A DNA stretch of 64,000 bases from Bacteroides ndongoniae (GCF_900108345.1 NZ_FNVV01000013.1:428143-492142); one strand, 5' to 3'. Shown: positions 8,495 through 17,827, counted from the stretch's first letter. The notes: a model not told the origin generated them from the letters alone. A program made the numbers and translations.

Positions 8495-10015
8495 ATGAAA
8501 AAAAGATTATTTTATTTATTCGCATTGATTTGTTCAATGAGTTTGTTCGTTGCTTGTAGCGACGATGATTCTACTCCGGCCGATTATTCACAGGTAATTC
8601 AGGATGAGATTGCCGGTGGATACAAGGGAGAACTGAAAGTGAACGTTATGGGACAGGATATGCCTTCTGCTTATCAGAAAATAATGGTAGAAAAGGCTAG
8701 TACTACTGCTATCAACTTGTTTATTACGGATTTTGCTTTTATGGGTATTCCGGTAGGTGATGTTGAATTATTGAATTGTGAACTTACTCCGAACGGTAAT
8801 GCATATACATTTACTGGTACTACTACTGTTAAGGTAGAAGTAGCTGGCTTGGACGCAGATGTTGAAGCTCAGGGTTCTGTTGCAAACGGCACTCTTTCTT
8901 TAAATTTGAACATAAAGGCTATGCTTGGTTCGATGGAGCAGGATGTTAAAGTTACGTTTGCCGGTACTAAATTGACAGGTACGGAGAAGACTGAGGCTGA
9001 TATTTTGACTTTTACGTTCGATAATACTGATGTTGTGACCGAGCAGCCTGTTATCAATGATGATAATACAATTACTTTTAAGGTTGTCGAAGGTGCTGAT
9101 ATCACAGCTTTGGTTCCAACTATTACAGTTTCCGAAGGTGCTACAGTGACTCCGGCTACAGGTGTGGCTCAAGACTTCTCTGGAGGTCCTGTGACTTACA
9201 CTGTTGTTTCCGAGGATTATGGAAAGACGAAGACATATCAGGTTTCTGTATCTGGATTGCAGAATGTTTTGAGTTTCTCTTTCGATGAATGGGAAATGGT
9301 TGATCTTGGTGAAGATTATGAATCATATTATTCTCCACTTCCTCTTAATTTATTGGCTACTCCTAATGAAGGAGCACAGTTATTGAATTATAAAGCTAAT
9401 CCATTAGTCGGTTATCCTGTTGTTATCGAAGAAAATGGTTACGAAGGGAAAGCAGCTAAGCTAGTAACGCGTGATGCTCGTAATACTATGGCTGCCTTGG
9501 CCAAGGCTTATATTACCGCAGGTTCAGTATTTACTGGTTCTTTTGAATATGATATGTTGGGTGCTTTGCGTCCCGGTGGTGCTCTAAAAATGACTCACTT
9601 CGGTGTTGTTTATGATAAGAAACCTTTAAGATTTAAAGGCGTATATAAATATGCTCCCGGAACTCCTTTCATCAGAACCGTTGAAGGTGTAGCAACAGAA
9701 ACGGAAGAGGTAGATGAATGTGCTATTCAGGCAGTTCTTTATACGATAACTACTGCTGATGAAACATTGGATGGAAGTAACATTGACAGTGATGATGAGC
9801 GTATTGTTGCAAGAGCCAGATTGGAAGACGGTACAGCCAAGAGTGAATGGACTGAATTTGACTTGAACTTTACTTGGAAAGATGGCGCTACTTATGATGC
9901 AGAGAAAACATATAAACTGGCTATTATATGTTCTTCAAGTAAAGATGGTGCAAACTTTAATGGTGCGGCTAATAGTACTTTGATTGTAGACAATTTGGAA
10001 GTCATCGGTGAATAA
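8495..10015 (+). CDS. PCMD-domain outer-membrane lipoprotein with lipocalin-like N-domain
   Basis: This is an exported lipoprotein: an MKKR-led hydrophobic segment is followed by a lipobox with Cys21 and then SDDDS, an acidic surface-export signal. Three regions can be separated. Residues about 30-165 form a beta-rich, lipocalin/calycin-like domain. Residues about 170-250 form an Ig-like 'DUF5018-type' domain ('ITFKVVEGADITALVPTITV'). Residues about 255-506 form a PCMD (putative carbohydrate metabolism) domain ending 'NSTLIVDNLEVIGE'. The last region is clearly paralogous to the gene at 11139-12281. The ligand is unknown, and surface carbohydrate binding is an inference from the family name. 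Its base composition is more A+T-rich than that of aroC or ilvD. Confidence 0.8.
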   Translation: MKKRLFYLFALICSMSLFVACSDDDSTPADYSQVIQDEIAGGYKGELKVNVMGQDMPSAYQKIMVEKASTTAINLFITDFAFMGIPVGDVELLNCELTPNGNAYTFTGTTTVKVEVAGLDADVEAQGSVANGTLSLNLNIKAMLGSMEQDVKVTFAGTKLTGTEKTEADILTFTFDNTDVVTEQPVINDDNTITFKVVEGADITALVPTITVSEGATVTPATGVAQDFSGGPVTYTVVSEDYGKTKTYQVSVSGLQNVLSFSFDEWEMVDLGEDYESYYSPLPLNLLATPNEGAQLLNYKANPLVGYPVVIEENGYEGKAAKLVTRDARNTMAALAKAYITAGSVFTGSFEYDMLGALRPGGALKMTHFGVVYDKKPLRFKGVYKYAPGTPFIRTVEGVATETEEVDECAIQAVLYTITTADETLDGSNIDSDDERIVARARLEDGTAKSEWTEFDLNFTWKDGATYDAEKTYKLAIICSSSKDGANFNGAANSTLIVDNLEVIGE

Positions 10016-10037
10016 AATATACTAAAATATAATCTGG

Positions 10038-10070
10038 AAAGCTGTCTCTTGCTTTGAGGCAGCTTTTTTT
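10038..10070 (+). terminator. Terminator after the PCMD lipoprotein
   Basis: AAAGCTGTCTC and GAGGCAGCTTT form a stem with one mismatch, followed by eight T residues. The rest of the spacer to 10324 shows nothing recognisable. Confidence 0.75.
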
Positions 10071-10324
10071 ATATCATATTCTCTCTTCCTTTTCATCATG
10101 AAATGTGGCATGTGACTTCTCTTTCTTTTTCTGATTTTATTCAGGAAAGTATTAAGATAGCATCAGATGTTTTATCTTTTATTCATCTGAAAATTCAGAC
10201 TGAATGTAAAAGAGGAGGCGATACAAAAACGACAGAGTCTTTCGGATGAGTTAGCTGATAATAGAAATTCTATATTTTTCAGCTTCTGCTCGAATGGCTC
10301 TGCCGTTATTTCCAGTATGTTTAC

Positions 10325-11110
10325 TTAGAACCAATATCCGAATCCTACATTCAGATAAATGGGATACATAGCAAAGGTAATTGTATCAAAGTCTTTTTGG
10401 AAGATGTCATTCAGACCCCACGTCAAGTCGGCATAAACATTCAAATGCTTGAATGCGCGCCATTCGCCACCCAGCTGCAATCCCCATTGGAATTTCCGCA
10501 GGTCGTCGCTGAAGTCGTAGGTAGCAATGCTTTCGCCTTCGAAGTTGACGCGTGAGCCTGTAGCATCAGGGGTGCGGAGGTGTCCTTCGTATACATTTCC
10601 AGAGAAATTGCCTTCAAGTAAGTATGAGAAGTAAGGGCCGGCTACCAGTTTCCAGCGTGGACTGATACGGTAATTGGCAAGAACAGGTATACTAAGGTAG
10701 TTGTTCTTTACTTTGGTTTTTACGCCTCCGGTCCAAAGCCCTTTCAATTCGCCTCCATTGGTATTGATAATCTTCATGTTATAGTTCTTCACCGTAGCTT
10801 CGGTTGTCATACTCTTGTTCTCCAGGCGTAGTCCGATGGTAAGTCCCCATATTTTTTTCGCATCCAGCCATTTGGTCGTGTTGCCTTCAATAGAGATAGC
10901 CATACTGGGGGAATATCCGTCTATACTACGTATCTCTACAGGAAGGGGAAGGGGAGAGGTTCCTCCGATGCTGAAACCTGCTTTCAGTGAATATTCCCAA
11001 CCGTGCAGATAGGACTGGATAATGCTTTGAGTTCGTTCTTGCTGTGCCCATGCAGGTATGGTGGCCACACTTGACAACAGAGCTATTATGAGGAGATAAT
11101 ATTTTTTCAT
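10325..11110 (-). CDS. Outer-membrane beta-barrel protein (porin-like)
   Basis: The first about 22 residues are a signal peptide ending 'IPAWAQQ', so the protein is exported. The remainder of the 261 residues alternates hydrophobic and polar residues and repeats patterns such as 'YLSIPVLANYRISPRWKLVAGPYFSYLLEG' (given as one run of short strands) and ends in an aromatic, GFGYWF, as outer-membrane barrels do. It resembles the Bacteroidetes 'outer membrane beta-barrel' domain families. It is the second gene of a probable two-gene operon, starting 28 bases after the PCMD lipoprotein at 11139-12281. Function is unknown; co-transcription suggests the two act together at the outer membrane. Confidence 0.75.
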   Translation of the reverse strand: MKKYYLLIIALLSSVATIPAWAQQERTQSIIQSYLHGWEYSLKAGFSIGGTSPLPLPVEIRSIDGYSPSMAISIEGNTTKWLDAKKIWGLTIGLRLENKSMTTEATVKNYNMKIINTNGGELKGLWTGGVKTKVKNNYLSIPVLANYRISPRWKLVAGPYFSYLLEGNFSGNVYEGHLRTPDATGSRVNFEGESIATYDFSDDLRKFQWGLQLGGEWRAFKHLNVYADLTWGLNDIFQKDFDTITFAMYPIYLNVGFGYWF

Positions 11111-11138
11111 ATGAATTGTAATTTAGTTAACTGTTTGA

Positions 11139-12281
11139 TTAAAAGTTATTTTCCTGACAGATTACTTCTACTTCGTCAACATAAAGTGTGCTACCGACGG
11201 CTCCGTTGAAATAAGCACCGTCAACACTCGATGAGAATACGACGCCCAGTTTGTATTTACCTTGAGCAAGCTTTTCTTCATCAATACTTTTGCCTTCTTT
11301 TAATTCGAAGGGAAGGTCAAACTTAGTCCAGGTGTTGGTTTCGATGGCTTCTTCTTCAGGAATTCTAGCTACGGCAACCAGCGAAGGATGAGTCAATGCG
11401 TTGGAACCATTCAGCATAAAGGAGTTATCCGATGCTTCGTAGAAGATGGCGTAAATGTCGAAACGGTCCTTTCTGTTTTCGTTTGCCTGTCCTGATTCTG
11501 TGAAAACGCTTCCTGCTTTATATTTGAAGTAACCGGTCAGCCGTACAGGATGTTTGAAGAACTTGAATCCGAACTTTGTGGCTGCAGGAGCATCTTTCAG
11601 AGCATCACCCAGTTCAAAATTGCCTATAAACAGATTACCGGCGGCAATGTACATTTTTACCATAGCGCCAAAGCTACCGGTATCTTTGGTTTCCAGTTTG
11701 ACGCATTTACCCATGTAGCCGTCAGTCGAGAGCATGGTGGGATAGCCGGTACGATCTTTAGCCATGCTGGTCAATTCGTATCCAGGATTTCCACTGGACC
11801 ATTCCAGAATCTTCTTTGAATCACCTATTGTTGTTGGTTCGCTTTCCTCGTAAAGGATGTCGTAATTGCTGGTTGAACCTTCGAGCAATTGTTCGAAGCG
11901 ATAAGTGGTAGGAAGTTCGGTCAGGATGATGTAGATGGTGTATACAGCTGTGTATTCTCCGTCTTCGGAAGTGACCGTGAAGGAGCGTGCATGTTCGCCT
12001 TCGCTGAAGTCGTATATGTTGCCGTTATCACCTTGCTTCTTTTCATTAGCTTCGATGGTTGCACCATCTGGTAAGGTAAATATCAGTTCTTGCTTTGAAA
12101 GATCAGCTCCTTTTTGTACGTAGAGCAATACTCTCTTTTCAGTGTTGCTTATGTTTGTCAGTTGTATATCCGGTCCTGTACAGCCGTCTATTGCCGCTTC
12201 CATGTTCAGTGCTTCGTTCTGTATGCACGACATTGCGGTTATACCTATGCAGAGCGTAAGTATCCATTTTTTTAGATTCAT
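11139..12281 (-). CDS. PCMD-domain lipoprotein (paralogue of 8495-10015)
   Basis: This is a lipoprotein with its lipobox at Cys19 ('GITAMSC'). Residues about 35-125 form an Ig-like domain comparable to the middle domain of the 8495 gene. Residues about 130-380 are a PCMD domain; matching blocks include 'CVKLETKD' against 'AAKLVTRD', 'MYIAAGNLFIGNF' against 'AYITAGSVFTGSF' and 'YLxVDEVEVI' against 'LIVDNLEVI'. It lacks the N-terminal lipocalin-like domain. The barrel gene follows 28 bases downstream. The two paralogues lie on opposite strands on either side of the barrel gene, which suggests duplication with inversion. Ligand unknown. Confidence 0.8.
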   Translation of the reverse strand: MNLKKWILTLCIGITAMSCIQNEALNMEAAIDGCTGPDIQLTNISNTEKRVLLYVQKGADLSKQELIFTLPDGATIEANEKKQGDNGNIYDFSEGEHARSFTVTSEDGEYTAVYTIYIILTELPTTYRFEQLLEGSTSNYDILYEESEPTTIGDSKKILEWSSGNPGYELTSMAKDRTGYPTMLSTDGYMGKCVKLETKDTGSFGAMVKMYIAAGNLFIGNFELGDALKDAPAATKFGFKFFKHPVRLTGYFKYKAGSVFTESGQANENRKDRFDIYAIFYEASDNSFMLNGSNALTHPSLVAVARIPEEEAIETNTWTKFDLPFELKEGKSIDEEKLAQGKYKLGVVFSSSVDGAYFNGAVGSTLYVDEVEVICQENNF

Positions 12282-12462
12282 AATTCTTTTCTTTTTTACG
12301 ATTAATATTACCTATTATTTAGCAAGTTACAAAAATACTCCATTATTTCGGAATATTGGTTTTAAAAGGCCTCATTCTGCAAAAAAAGCCGCTGAATCTT
12401 ATTGTTTTCTCTTCTATTACCTTTAAATTTGTATGATTATTGAATAATGATAGGATTTTTGT

Positions 12463-13746
12463 ATGGACGAAATAGAAAGAAAAAAGATTATCAGGTTGGT
12501 AAAACAGGAAGTTGTTCCGGCTATCGGATGTACCGAACCTATTGCGGTTGCTCTTTGTGTGGCTCGTGCCACCGAGTTATTGGGTAAACGCCCGGAGAAA
12601 ATTTCGCTGTGGCTTAGTGCCAATATCCTGAAGAATGCGATGGGAGTGGGTATACCTGGTACGGGCATGATAGGATTGCCGATTGCTGTGGCTCTGGGAG
12701 CCCTGATAGGGAAATCTGCTTACCAGTTGGAAGTGCTGAAGGATAGTACTCCCGAAGCTGTAGAGGAAGGCAAGCAGTTTATTGCCGATAAGCGGATATC
12801 GATTGCTTTGAAAAAAGATATTGCCGAGAAGCTGTACATAGAAGCTGTCTGTCAGGCAGGAGGTGATGAGGCTACGGCCATTATTGCTGGAGGGCATACC
12901 AATTTTGTGTATGAAGCCTGTAACGGACAGATACAGTTTGACAAACGTACAGCTTCGGGCACAACCGAGCAGGAAGAAGAAAAGCTTAGCCTGACTTTCC
13001 GTAAGGTCTACGATTTTGCAATGACAGCTCCATTGGATGAAATTCGATTCATTCAGGAGACGGCCCGTCTGAACAAGGCTGCTGCCGAGCAGTCGTTTGC
13101 AGGAGATTATGGTCACGGTTTGGGTAAGATGCTCCGTGGAAATTACGAGCATAAGATCATGGGCGACAGTGTCTTTTCACATATTCTTTCGTATACGTCA
13201 GGTGCCTGCGATGCCCGTATGGCAGGAGCCATGATACCGGTAATGAGTAATTCAGGCAGTGGAAACCAAGGCATCTCGGCCACGCTTCCGGTAGTGGTTT
13301 ATGCCGAAGAGAATGGAAAGTCGGAAGAGGAACTGATACGCGCCCTGATGTTGAGCCATCTGACGGTGATTTATATAAAGGAAAGTCTGGGACGTCTTTC
13401 TGCTTTATGCGGTTGCGTGGTGGCAGCTACAGGTTCCAGCTGTGGCATCACTTGGCTGATGGGAGGCACATACGAGCAGATAACTTATGCTGTGCAGAAC
13501 ATGATTGCTAATCTGACGGGAATGATATGCGATGGAGCCAAGCCGAGCTGTGCATTGAAGGTGACGACCGGTGTGTCGACTGCAGTCCTTTCAGCCATCA
13601 TGGCGATGGAAAACCGGTGCGTTACTTCGGTGGAAGGAATCATTGACGAGGACGTTGACCAGAGTATCCGTAACTTGACGAAGATCGGTTCGCAGGGAAT
13701 GAACGAGACGGATCGACTGGTGCTTGATATTATGACAAGCAAGTAA
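12463..13746 (+). CDS. UPF0597 / L-cysteine desulfidase-like Fe-S protein
   Basis: This belongs to the UPF0597 (YhaM-like) family, related to the alpha subunit of iron-sulfur L-serine dehydratase and to archaeal L-cysteine desulfidase, which releases sulfide, ammonia and pyruvate from cysteine. The protein is cytoplasmic, 427 residues. The family's cysteines are visible in 'PAIGCTEPIAVALC' near 20-30, 'SGACDARMAGAMIPVMSNSG' near 243-262, 'LCGCVVAATGSSCGI', and 'MICDGAKPSCALKV'. Glycine-rich loops, 'GVGIPGTGMIGLP' and 'SGSGNQGISATLP', are well kept. It is convergent with slyD across a long inverted repeat. The exact substrate, cysteine or serine, is not settled by sequence. Confidence 0.85.
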   Translation: MDEIERKKIIRLVKQEVVPAIGCTEPIAVALCVARATELLGKRPEKISLWLSANILKNAMGVGIPGTGMIGLPIAVALGALIGKSAYQLEVLKDSTPEAVEEGKQFIADKRISIALKKDIAEKLYIEAVCQAGGDEATAIIAGGHTNFVYEACNGQIQFDKRTASGTTEQEEEKLSLTFRKVYDFAMTAPLDEIRFIQETARLNKAAAEQSFAGDYGHGLGKMLRGNYEHKIMGDSVFSHILSYTSGACDARMAGAMIPVMSNSGSGNQGISATLPVVVYAEENGKSEEELIRALMLSHLTVIYIKESLGRLSALCGCVVAATGSSCGITWLMGGTYEQITYAVQNMIANLTGMICDGAKPSCALKVTTGVSTAVLSAIMAMENRCVTSVEGIIDEDVDQSIRNLTKIGSQGMNETDRLVLDIMTSK

Positions 13747-13849
13747 ATGAAGAACTAAAAATGAAGAATGAAGAATTTTCGTTTGATGTGTATCTGCCCA
13801 ATAAGGGAACACAAAGAAATTCTTCATTCTTCATTTTTAGTTCTTCATT
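13746..13849. repeat. 33-base perfect inverted repeat of ATGAAGAAT type
   Basis: Left arm 13746-13778 and right arm 13817-13849 are exact reverse complements, separated by 38 bases. The arms are built from GAAGAACT, AAAAATGAAG and AATGAAGAATTT pieces. It sits between convergent genes and probably ends both transcripts. Similar tracts lie at 20360, 54870 and 59373. Confidence 0.85.
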
Positions 13850-13852
13850 CTT

Positions 13853-14431
13853 TTAGTGGCAGCATCCGCCTTCGCATCCGCAGTCGTCGCCACATTCGTG
13901 ATCGCCGCAACCACCGCCGCAGCTTCCACATCCGCCGCTACAACCGCCGCTCATCATGCGGGCTACTTCAGCCAACTCTTCATTGGTTGCCAGACGGCTG
14001 GTTACTACTTCGCCTACGAAGTTCAGGTCGCATCCGGCCAGGGGATGGTTCATATCCATTACTACCACATCGTCCTTTACTTCTACCACACTGCCGTTGA
14101 TGCGTTGTCCTTCGGCTGTCATCAGCGGAATAACGGCTCCTTCTACTACACGTTCGCTGTCGAATTTTCCATCTATCAGGAAAATGTTTTTCGGTAAATC
14201 AATAACGTGCTCTTCGTCGTATTCGCCATAAGCGTCGGCTGCTCCGATGGTGAAGTCGAATTTGTCTCCAACATTCAGGCCGGTCAGTTGGCTTTCGAAG
14301 GCGTCGAGTGTCATGCCCAATCCCGAAATGAACTGGAAAGGGTGTTCTGCAGGGGCTTCTTCAACGAAATCTCTTTCGCCGTCCTCTATTGAATACAGTT
14401 TATAGGCTACGGTGATGTATTTGTTTTCCAT
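13853..14431 (-). CDS. slyD: SlyD-type FKBP peptidyl-prolyl isomerase with metal-binding tail
   Basis: This is a cytoplasmic prolyl isomerase and chaperone of the FKBP class. The N-terminal half has the FKBP core with the inserted flap typical of SlyD ('GLGMTLDAFESQLTGLNVGD', then 'DAYGEYDEEHVIDLPKNIF'), and 'DMNHPLAGCDLNFVGEV' is a hallmark of this class. The last about 34 residues (from 159) are a Gly/Cys/His/Asp-rich tail with nine cysteines and two histidines, analogous to the nickel- and zinc-binding tail of E. coli SlyD. The tail suggests a role in metal handling or metalloprotein maturation. It has its own minus-strand -7 box at 14476-14483. Confidence 0.9.
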   Translation of the reverse strand: MENKYITVAYKLYSIEDGERDFVEEAPAEHPFQFISGLGMTLDAFESQLTGLNVGDKFDFTIGAADAYGEYDEEHVIDLPKNIFLIDGKFDSERVVEGAVIPLMTAEGQRINGSVVEVKDDVVVMDMNHPLAGCDLNFVGEVVTSRLATNEELAEVARMMSGGCSGGCGSCGGGCGDHECGDDCGCEGGCCH

Positions 14432-14475
14432 TTTTATAAAGATGATTTTAGTGAATAATCTTTTGTTTTACCGGG

Positions 14476-14483
14476 CAAAGATA
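14476..14483 (-). promoter_or_regulatory. -7 box for slyD
   Basis: CAAAGATA on the plus strand reads TATCTTTG on the minus strand, 45 bases upstream of the slyD ATG. Confidence 0.5.
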
Positions 14484-14490
14484 GGAAACT

Positions 14491-14523
14491 TTTGGCTTAT
14501 GTTGCAAAAAATGCCTACCTTTG
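14491..14523 (+). promoter_or_regulatory. Promoter for the GH109-like gene
   Basis: TTTG (14491-14494), 21 bases, then TACCTTTG (14516-14523) matches the Bacteroides consensus. It overlaps the divergent slyD promoter region. Confidence 0.6.
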
Positions 14524-14573
14524 ACATACATTTCGTACAATGAAAAGGAAAAGAACAGACTGACGGCAAGTAT

Positions 14574-15716
14574 ATGATAAAGACAGCATTTATAGGTGTT
14601 GGGTATCGGGGGATGCAACTGTTCCGATTGTTGCGTTGCATTTCCGGCTTTCGGGTAGTGGCAGTTGCCGATCCGGCTTTAACGGATATCGGGATGCCCG
14701 ATGTATGTTGTTACAATAGCGGCGAGGATGACTATCTGAACATGCTGGATGGGCAGCATCCCGACTTGGTATTTGTGGCCTCGCCTTGGCAGTGTCATGT
14801 GCAACACGCGCTGCACTGTGTGGAACATGGAGCCGATGTGGCTTTGGAAATAAAAGGCGGGTTGTATCTGGATGAATACCGGCCGCTGATAGAATGTGCC
14901 CGACGTGCAGGGCGCAAAGTCTATCCGTTGGAAAATACACTCTTCATGCGCGAGAATTTGTCAGTCTATACATTAGTGCGTGCCGGTCTGTTGGGCGAGA
15001 TAGTTTATATGCGTGGCGGCTACCGCCACGATTTGCGTCGTTTGCTACTGGACGATGACGGCACGCTGGGCAACCGTGACAAGACGGAAAGCGTTTGGCG
15101 TAGCCGTTTTTATCAGGAGGGAAATGGCGATTTGTATCCTACGCATGGTCTGGCTCCGCTTTGCCTGATAGCAGGTATCGGGCGTACCGATCGTTTTAAG
15201 AGTCTTACTTCCTTTGCCTCAAAACCGGCTGGTCTGTTGCAGCGTATTCGTGATTTGGGCGGACCGTCGGATCAGAAAATTACCATGGGGGATGTCGTAG
15301 TAACCCAGTTGCAGACCGAAAAAGGTATTCTGGTTACTTTGACTCATGATACGACTTTGCCTCGTCCGCGTAGCCTTGATTTTGAGATACAGGGAACCAA
15401 AGGCATCTGGCAGGGCGACCGTCGGCAGATTTATATTGAGGGGTACAGTCCTAATGAAACCTGGGAGTCCGATGAGTCCTATATCAGCCGTTACGAACAT
15501 CGTTATTGGCAGCATTGGGGACAGGAAGCATTGAGGGTAGATACCCATCACCAGGGGATGGACTATGTGATGCTGAAGGCACTGCAGGAAGATCTGAACG
15601 GTGGAGAAACTTATCCGGCAGACATTACCGACCTGGCTTTGTGGACTTCGGTCACTCCATGGTCAAAGCTGTCCATTGCCGAGCGGCGGACAATATACCT
15701 GAACGATAACAACTGA
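14574..15716 (+). CDS. Gfo/Idh/MocA oxidoreductase, GH109-like
   Basis: This is an NAD(P)-dependent sugar oxidoreductase fold. The dinucleotide motif GVGYRG is at residues 8-13. Several blocks match glycosidase family GH109 (NAD-using alpha-N-acetylgalactosaminidase): 'LENTLFMRENLSVYTLVRAG', 'MRGGYRHDLR' and 'GNGDLYPTHGLAPLCLIAG'. Unlike many GH109 enzymes it has no signal peptide and, at 380 residues, is shorter, so it is likely cytoplasmic. It lies 25 bases upstream of a GH29 fucosidase. A role on GalNAc- and fucose-containing host glycans is plausible but inferred; a plain sugar dehydrogenase is the alternative. Confidence 0.75.
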   Translation: MIKTAFIGVGYRGMQLFRLLRCISGFRVVAVADPALTDIGMPDVCCYNSGEDDYLNMLDGQHPDLVFVASPWQCHVQHALHCVEHGADVALEIKGGLYLDEYRPLIECARRAGRKVYPLENTLFMRENLSVYTLVRAGLLGEIVYMRGGYRHDLRRLLLDDDGTLGNRDKTESVWRSRFYQEGNGDLYPTHGLAPLCLIAGIGRTDRFKSLTSFASKPAGLLQRIRDLGGPSDQKITMGDVVVTQLQTEKGILVTLTHDTTLPRPRSLDFEIQGTKGIWQGDRRQIYIEGYSPNETWESDESYISRYEHRYWQHWGQEALRVDTHHQGMDYVMLKALQEDLNGGETYPADITDLALWTSVTPWSKLSIAERRTIYLNDNN

Positions 15717-15741
15717 TTATTTATCAAAACCAATCTATGAT

Positions 15742-17646
15742 ATGAAAAAAAGTACCAGTTTGTCAGCATTATGCCTGGCTTCGATGTTGGCCGTAGGCCT
15801 GTCTTCCTGTTCATCAACCCATGTTGAGGCTCCGGCTCCTCTGTTGCCTGTTCCTGAACCTAAACAAGTGGAATGGCAAAAAATGGAAACCTATGCTTTT
15901 ATCCATTTTGGCCTGAATACGTTCAACGACCGGGAATGGGGATATGGTGACACACCGGCAGAGGTGTTCAATCCTGTCCGTTTGGATTGTGAACAATGGG
16001 CGCGTACGTTAGTGGCTGCCGGAATGAAAGGTGTGATACTGACGGCCAAACATCACGATGGTTTCTGTCTGTGGCCTTTTGCCGGGACCGATTACAGTGT
16101 AGCCAACAGTCCTTATAAAGATGGTAAGGGAGATATCGTACGTGAATTGTCGGAAGCCTGCAAGAAGTATGGGCTGAAGTTTGCTGTCTATCTGTCGCCA
16201 TGGGATCGCCATCAGGCCAATTATGGATCACCTGAATATCTGGACTATTTTTATGCCCAGTTGCGTGACTTGCTGACGAATTATGGTGAAGTTTTCGAAG
16301 TATGGTTTGATGGTGCCAATGGAGGTGATGGATGGTACGGCGGAGCGAAGGAAACGAGGACCATCGACCGGCGCAACTATTACAACTATCCTCGTATATA
16401 TGAAATGCTGGACAGCATCCAGCCGCAGGCTGTTATCTTTTCCGACGGTGGTCCCGGATGCCGTTGGGTGGGCAATGAACGTGGCTTTGCGGGGGCAACC
16501 AACTGGTCTTTCCTTCGTAAGGGCGAGGTTTATCCCGGCTATGACAAAAGCTATGAGCTTCAGTATGGTCATGCCGATGGCGATCAATGGGTAGCTGCCG
16601 AGTGCGATGTATCCATCCGTCCGGGGTGGTTCTACCATCCCGAACAAGACAGTCTGGTGAAAACACCCGAACAACTGGTCGACCTGTACTATCGCAGCGT
16701 AGGTCATAACGGCACTTTGTTGCTCAACTTCCCGGTAGACAGAAACGGTCTGATTCATCCGATTGATTCGGCTAATGCTGTCCGTTTCCATCAGATCATA
16801 CAGGAAGAGTTGAAAACAAATCTGGTAGCTGGCCTTACTCCACAGGTGAGCGACGAGCGGGGTGGTGCTTATGTGGCTTCAGCCTTGACAGACAACGATT
16901 ACGATACATTCTGGGCTACAACAGACAGTGTAGTGACGGCCGATATTACTTTTGCTTTTTCATCGGCTTTGCGGATGAACCGCATGCTTTTGCAGGAGTA
17001 CATTCCGTTGGGTCAGCGTGTGAAGGCTTTTACGGTAGAGTATCGTGACGCATCGGGCAACTGGCAGCCTGTTGTGCTGAATGAAGAAACTACGACCATT
17101 GGCTATAAGCGTCTTTTGCGCTTTTCTTCTGTAGTTTCCGATGGCATTCGTATCCGGATTACCGACGCCCGTGGTCCGCTTTGTCTCAATAATATCGGGG
17201 TATATGATGCTGGCGAGCAGGCAGACAAGCTTTTTGAAGAAGTACAGGCTTCCAAAATGCAGAGTTTTCCTTTCACCCTCTCCGGTGTGAACGCGGAATC
17301 GGCTGCTGCTGCATCTGACCGTGACGAAAAGACTACTTGTTTTGTTGATGGCGATCTGTTGACTGTCGATTTGGGCAGCGAACGTTTTGTTTCATCTTTC
17401 CATTTTCTGCCCGACCAGAGTGAACCTAATCGGGGGCTTATTTCCCATTATGAACTGTCTGTGGCGGATGCCGATGGGCAGCATGTTCGCAAGATTAAAG
17501 CAGGTGAGTTTTCTAATATCCGTAACAATCCGGTTATGCAATCGGTCTATTTTACTCCGGTCAAGGCTCGTTACCTCTACCTGAAGGCTGTCCGTATGGT
17601 TACGGAAAACGAGCCGATGGGCTTTGCCGAAATAGCAGTGCGCTGA
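15742..17646 (+). CDS. GH29 alpha-L-fucosidase lipoprotein
   Basis: This exo-enzyme removes alpha-linked L-fucose from host or plant glycans. It has a lipoprotein signal with Cys23 ('VGLSSC'). Residues about 45-365 form the GH29 barrel: 'FIHFGLNTFNDREWGYGD', 'GVILTAKHHDGFCLWP' and the nucleophile Asp190 in 'EVWFDGANGG'. After it come one or two F5/8 type C-like (discoidin/CBM32) beta-sandwich modules at about 375-634. This architecture suits the GH29 group that acts on alpha-1,3/1,4 (Lewis-type) fucose, though linkage specificity is inferred. It is co-oriented with the GH109-like gene, with a 25-base gap, probably one transcript. Confidence 0.9.
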   Translation: MKKSTSLSALCLASMLAVGLSSCSSTHVEAPAPLLPVPEPKQVEWQKMETYAFIHFGLNTFNDREWGYGDTPAEVFNPVRLDCEQWARTLVAAGMKGVILTAKHHDGFCLWPFAGTDYSVANSPYKDGKGDIVRELSEACKKYGLKFAVYLSPWDRHQANYGSPEYLDYFYAQLRDLLTNYGEVFEVWFDGANGGDGWYGGAKETRTIDRRNYYNYPRIYEMLDSIQPQAVIFSDGGPGCRWVGNERGFAGATNWSFLRKGEVYPGYDKSYELQYGHADGDQWVAAECDVSIRPGWFYHPEQDSLVKTPEQLVDLYYRSVGHNGTLLLNFPVDRNGLIHPIDSANAVRFHQIIQEELKTNLVAGLTPQVSDERGGAYVASALTDNDYDTFWATTDSVVTADITFAFSSALRMNRMLLQEYIPLGQRVKAFTVEYRDASGNWQPVVLNEETTTIGYKRLLRFSSVVSDGIRIRITDARGPLCLNNIGVYDAGEQADKLFEEVQASKMQSFPFTLSGVNAESAAAASDRDEKTTCFVDGDLLTVDLGSERFVSSFHFLPDQSEPNRGLISHYELSVADADGQHVRKIKAGEFSNIRNNPVMQSVYFTPVKARYLYLKAVRMVTENEPMGFAEIAVR

Positions 17647-17649
17647 CCT

Positions 17650-17814
17650 AAAAAAACAACAGAAAACGCTCAGAAAACAACAGAAAATGATGAAAATCTT
17701 TCCAGTTTCGACAAGGTTTTGATGAAAAAACGATGAAAATCCAGCAAAAAACATCAGAAAAACTGCAAAAAACAGTGGAAAAACATCGAAAAATGAAGGA
17801 AAATTGGTCGAAAA
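17650..17814. other. Phased A-tract region, probably intrinsically curved DNA
   Basis: About fourteen A-tracts of four to seven bases recur with centres roughly 10-11 bases apart (for example near 17664, 17675, 17685 and again 17727, 17738, 17748, 17760, 17770, 17781, 17791, 17801, 17812). Spacing near the helical repeat predicts a strong bend. It starts directly after the fucosidase stop codon. Confidence 0.65.
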
Positions 17815-17827
17815 TAGGGAGTAATGA

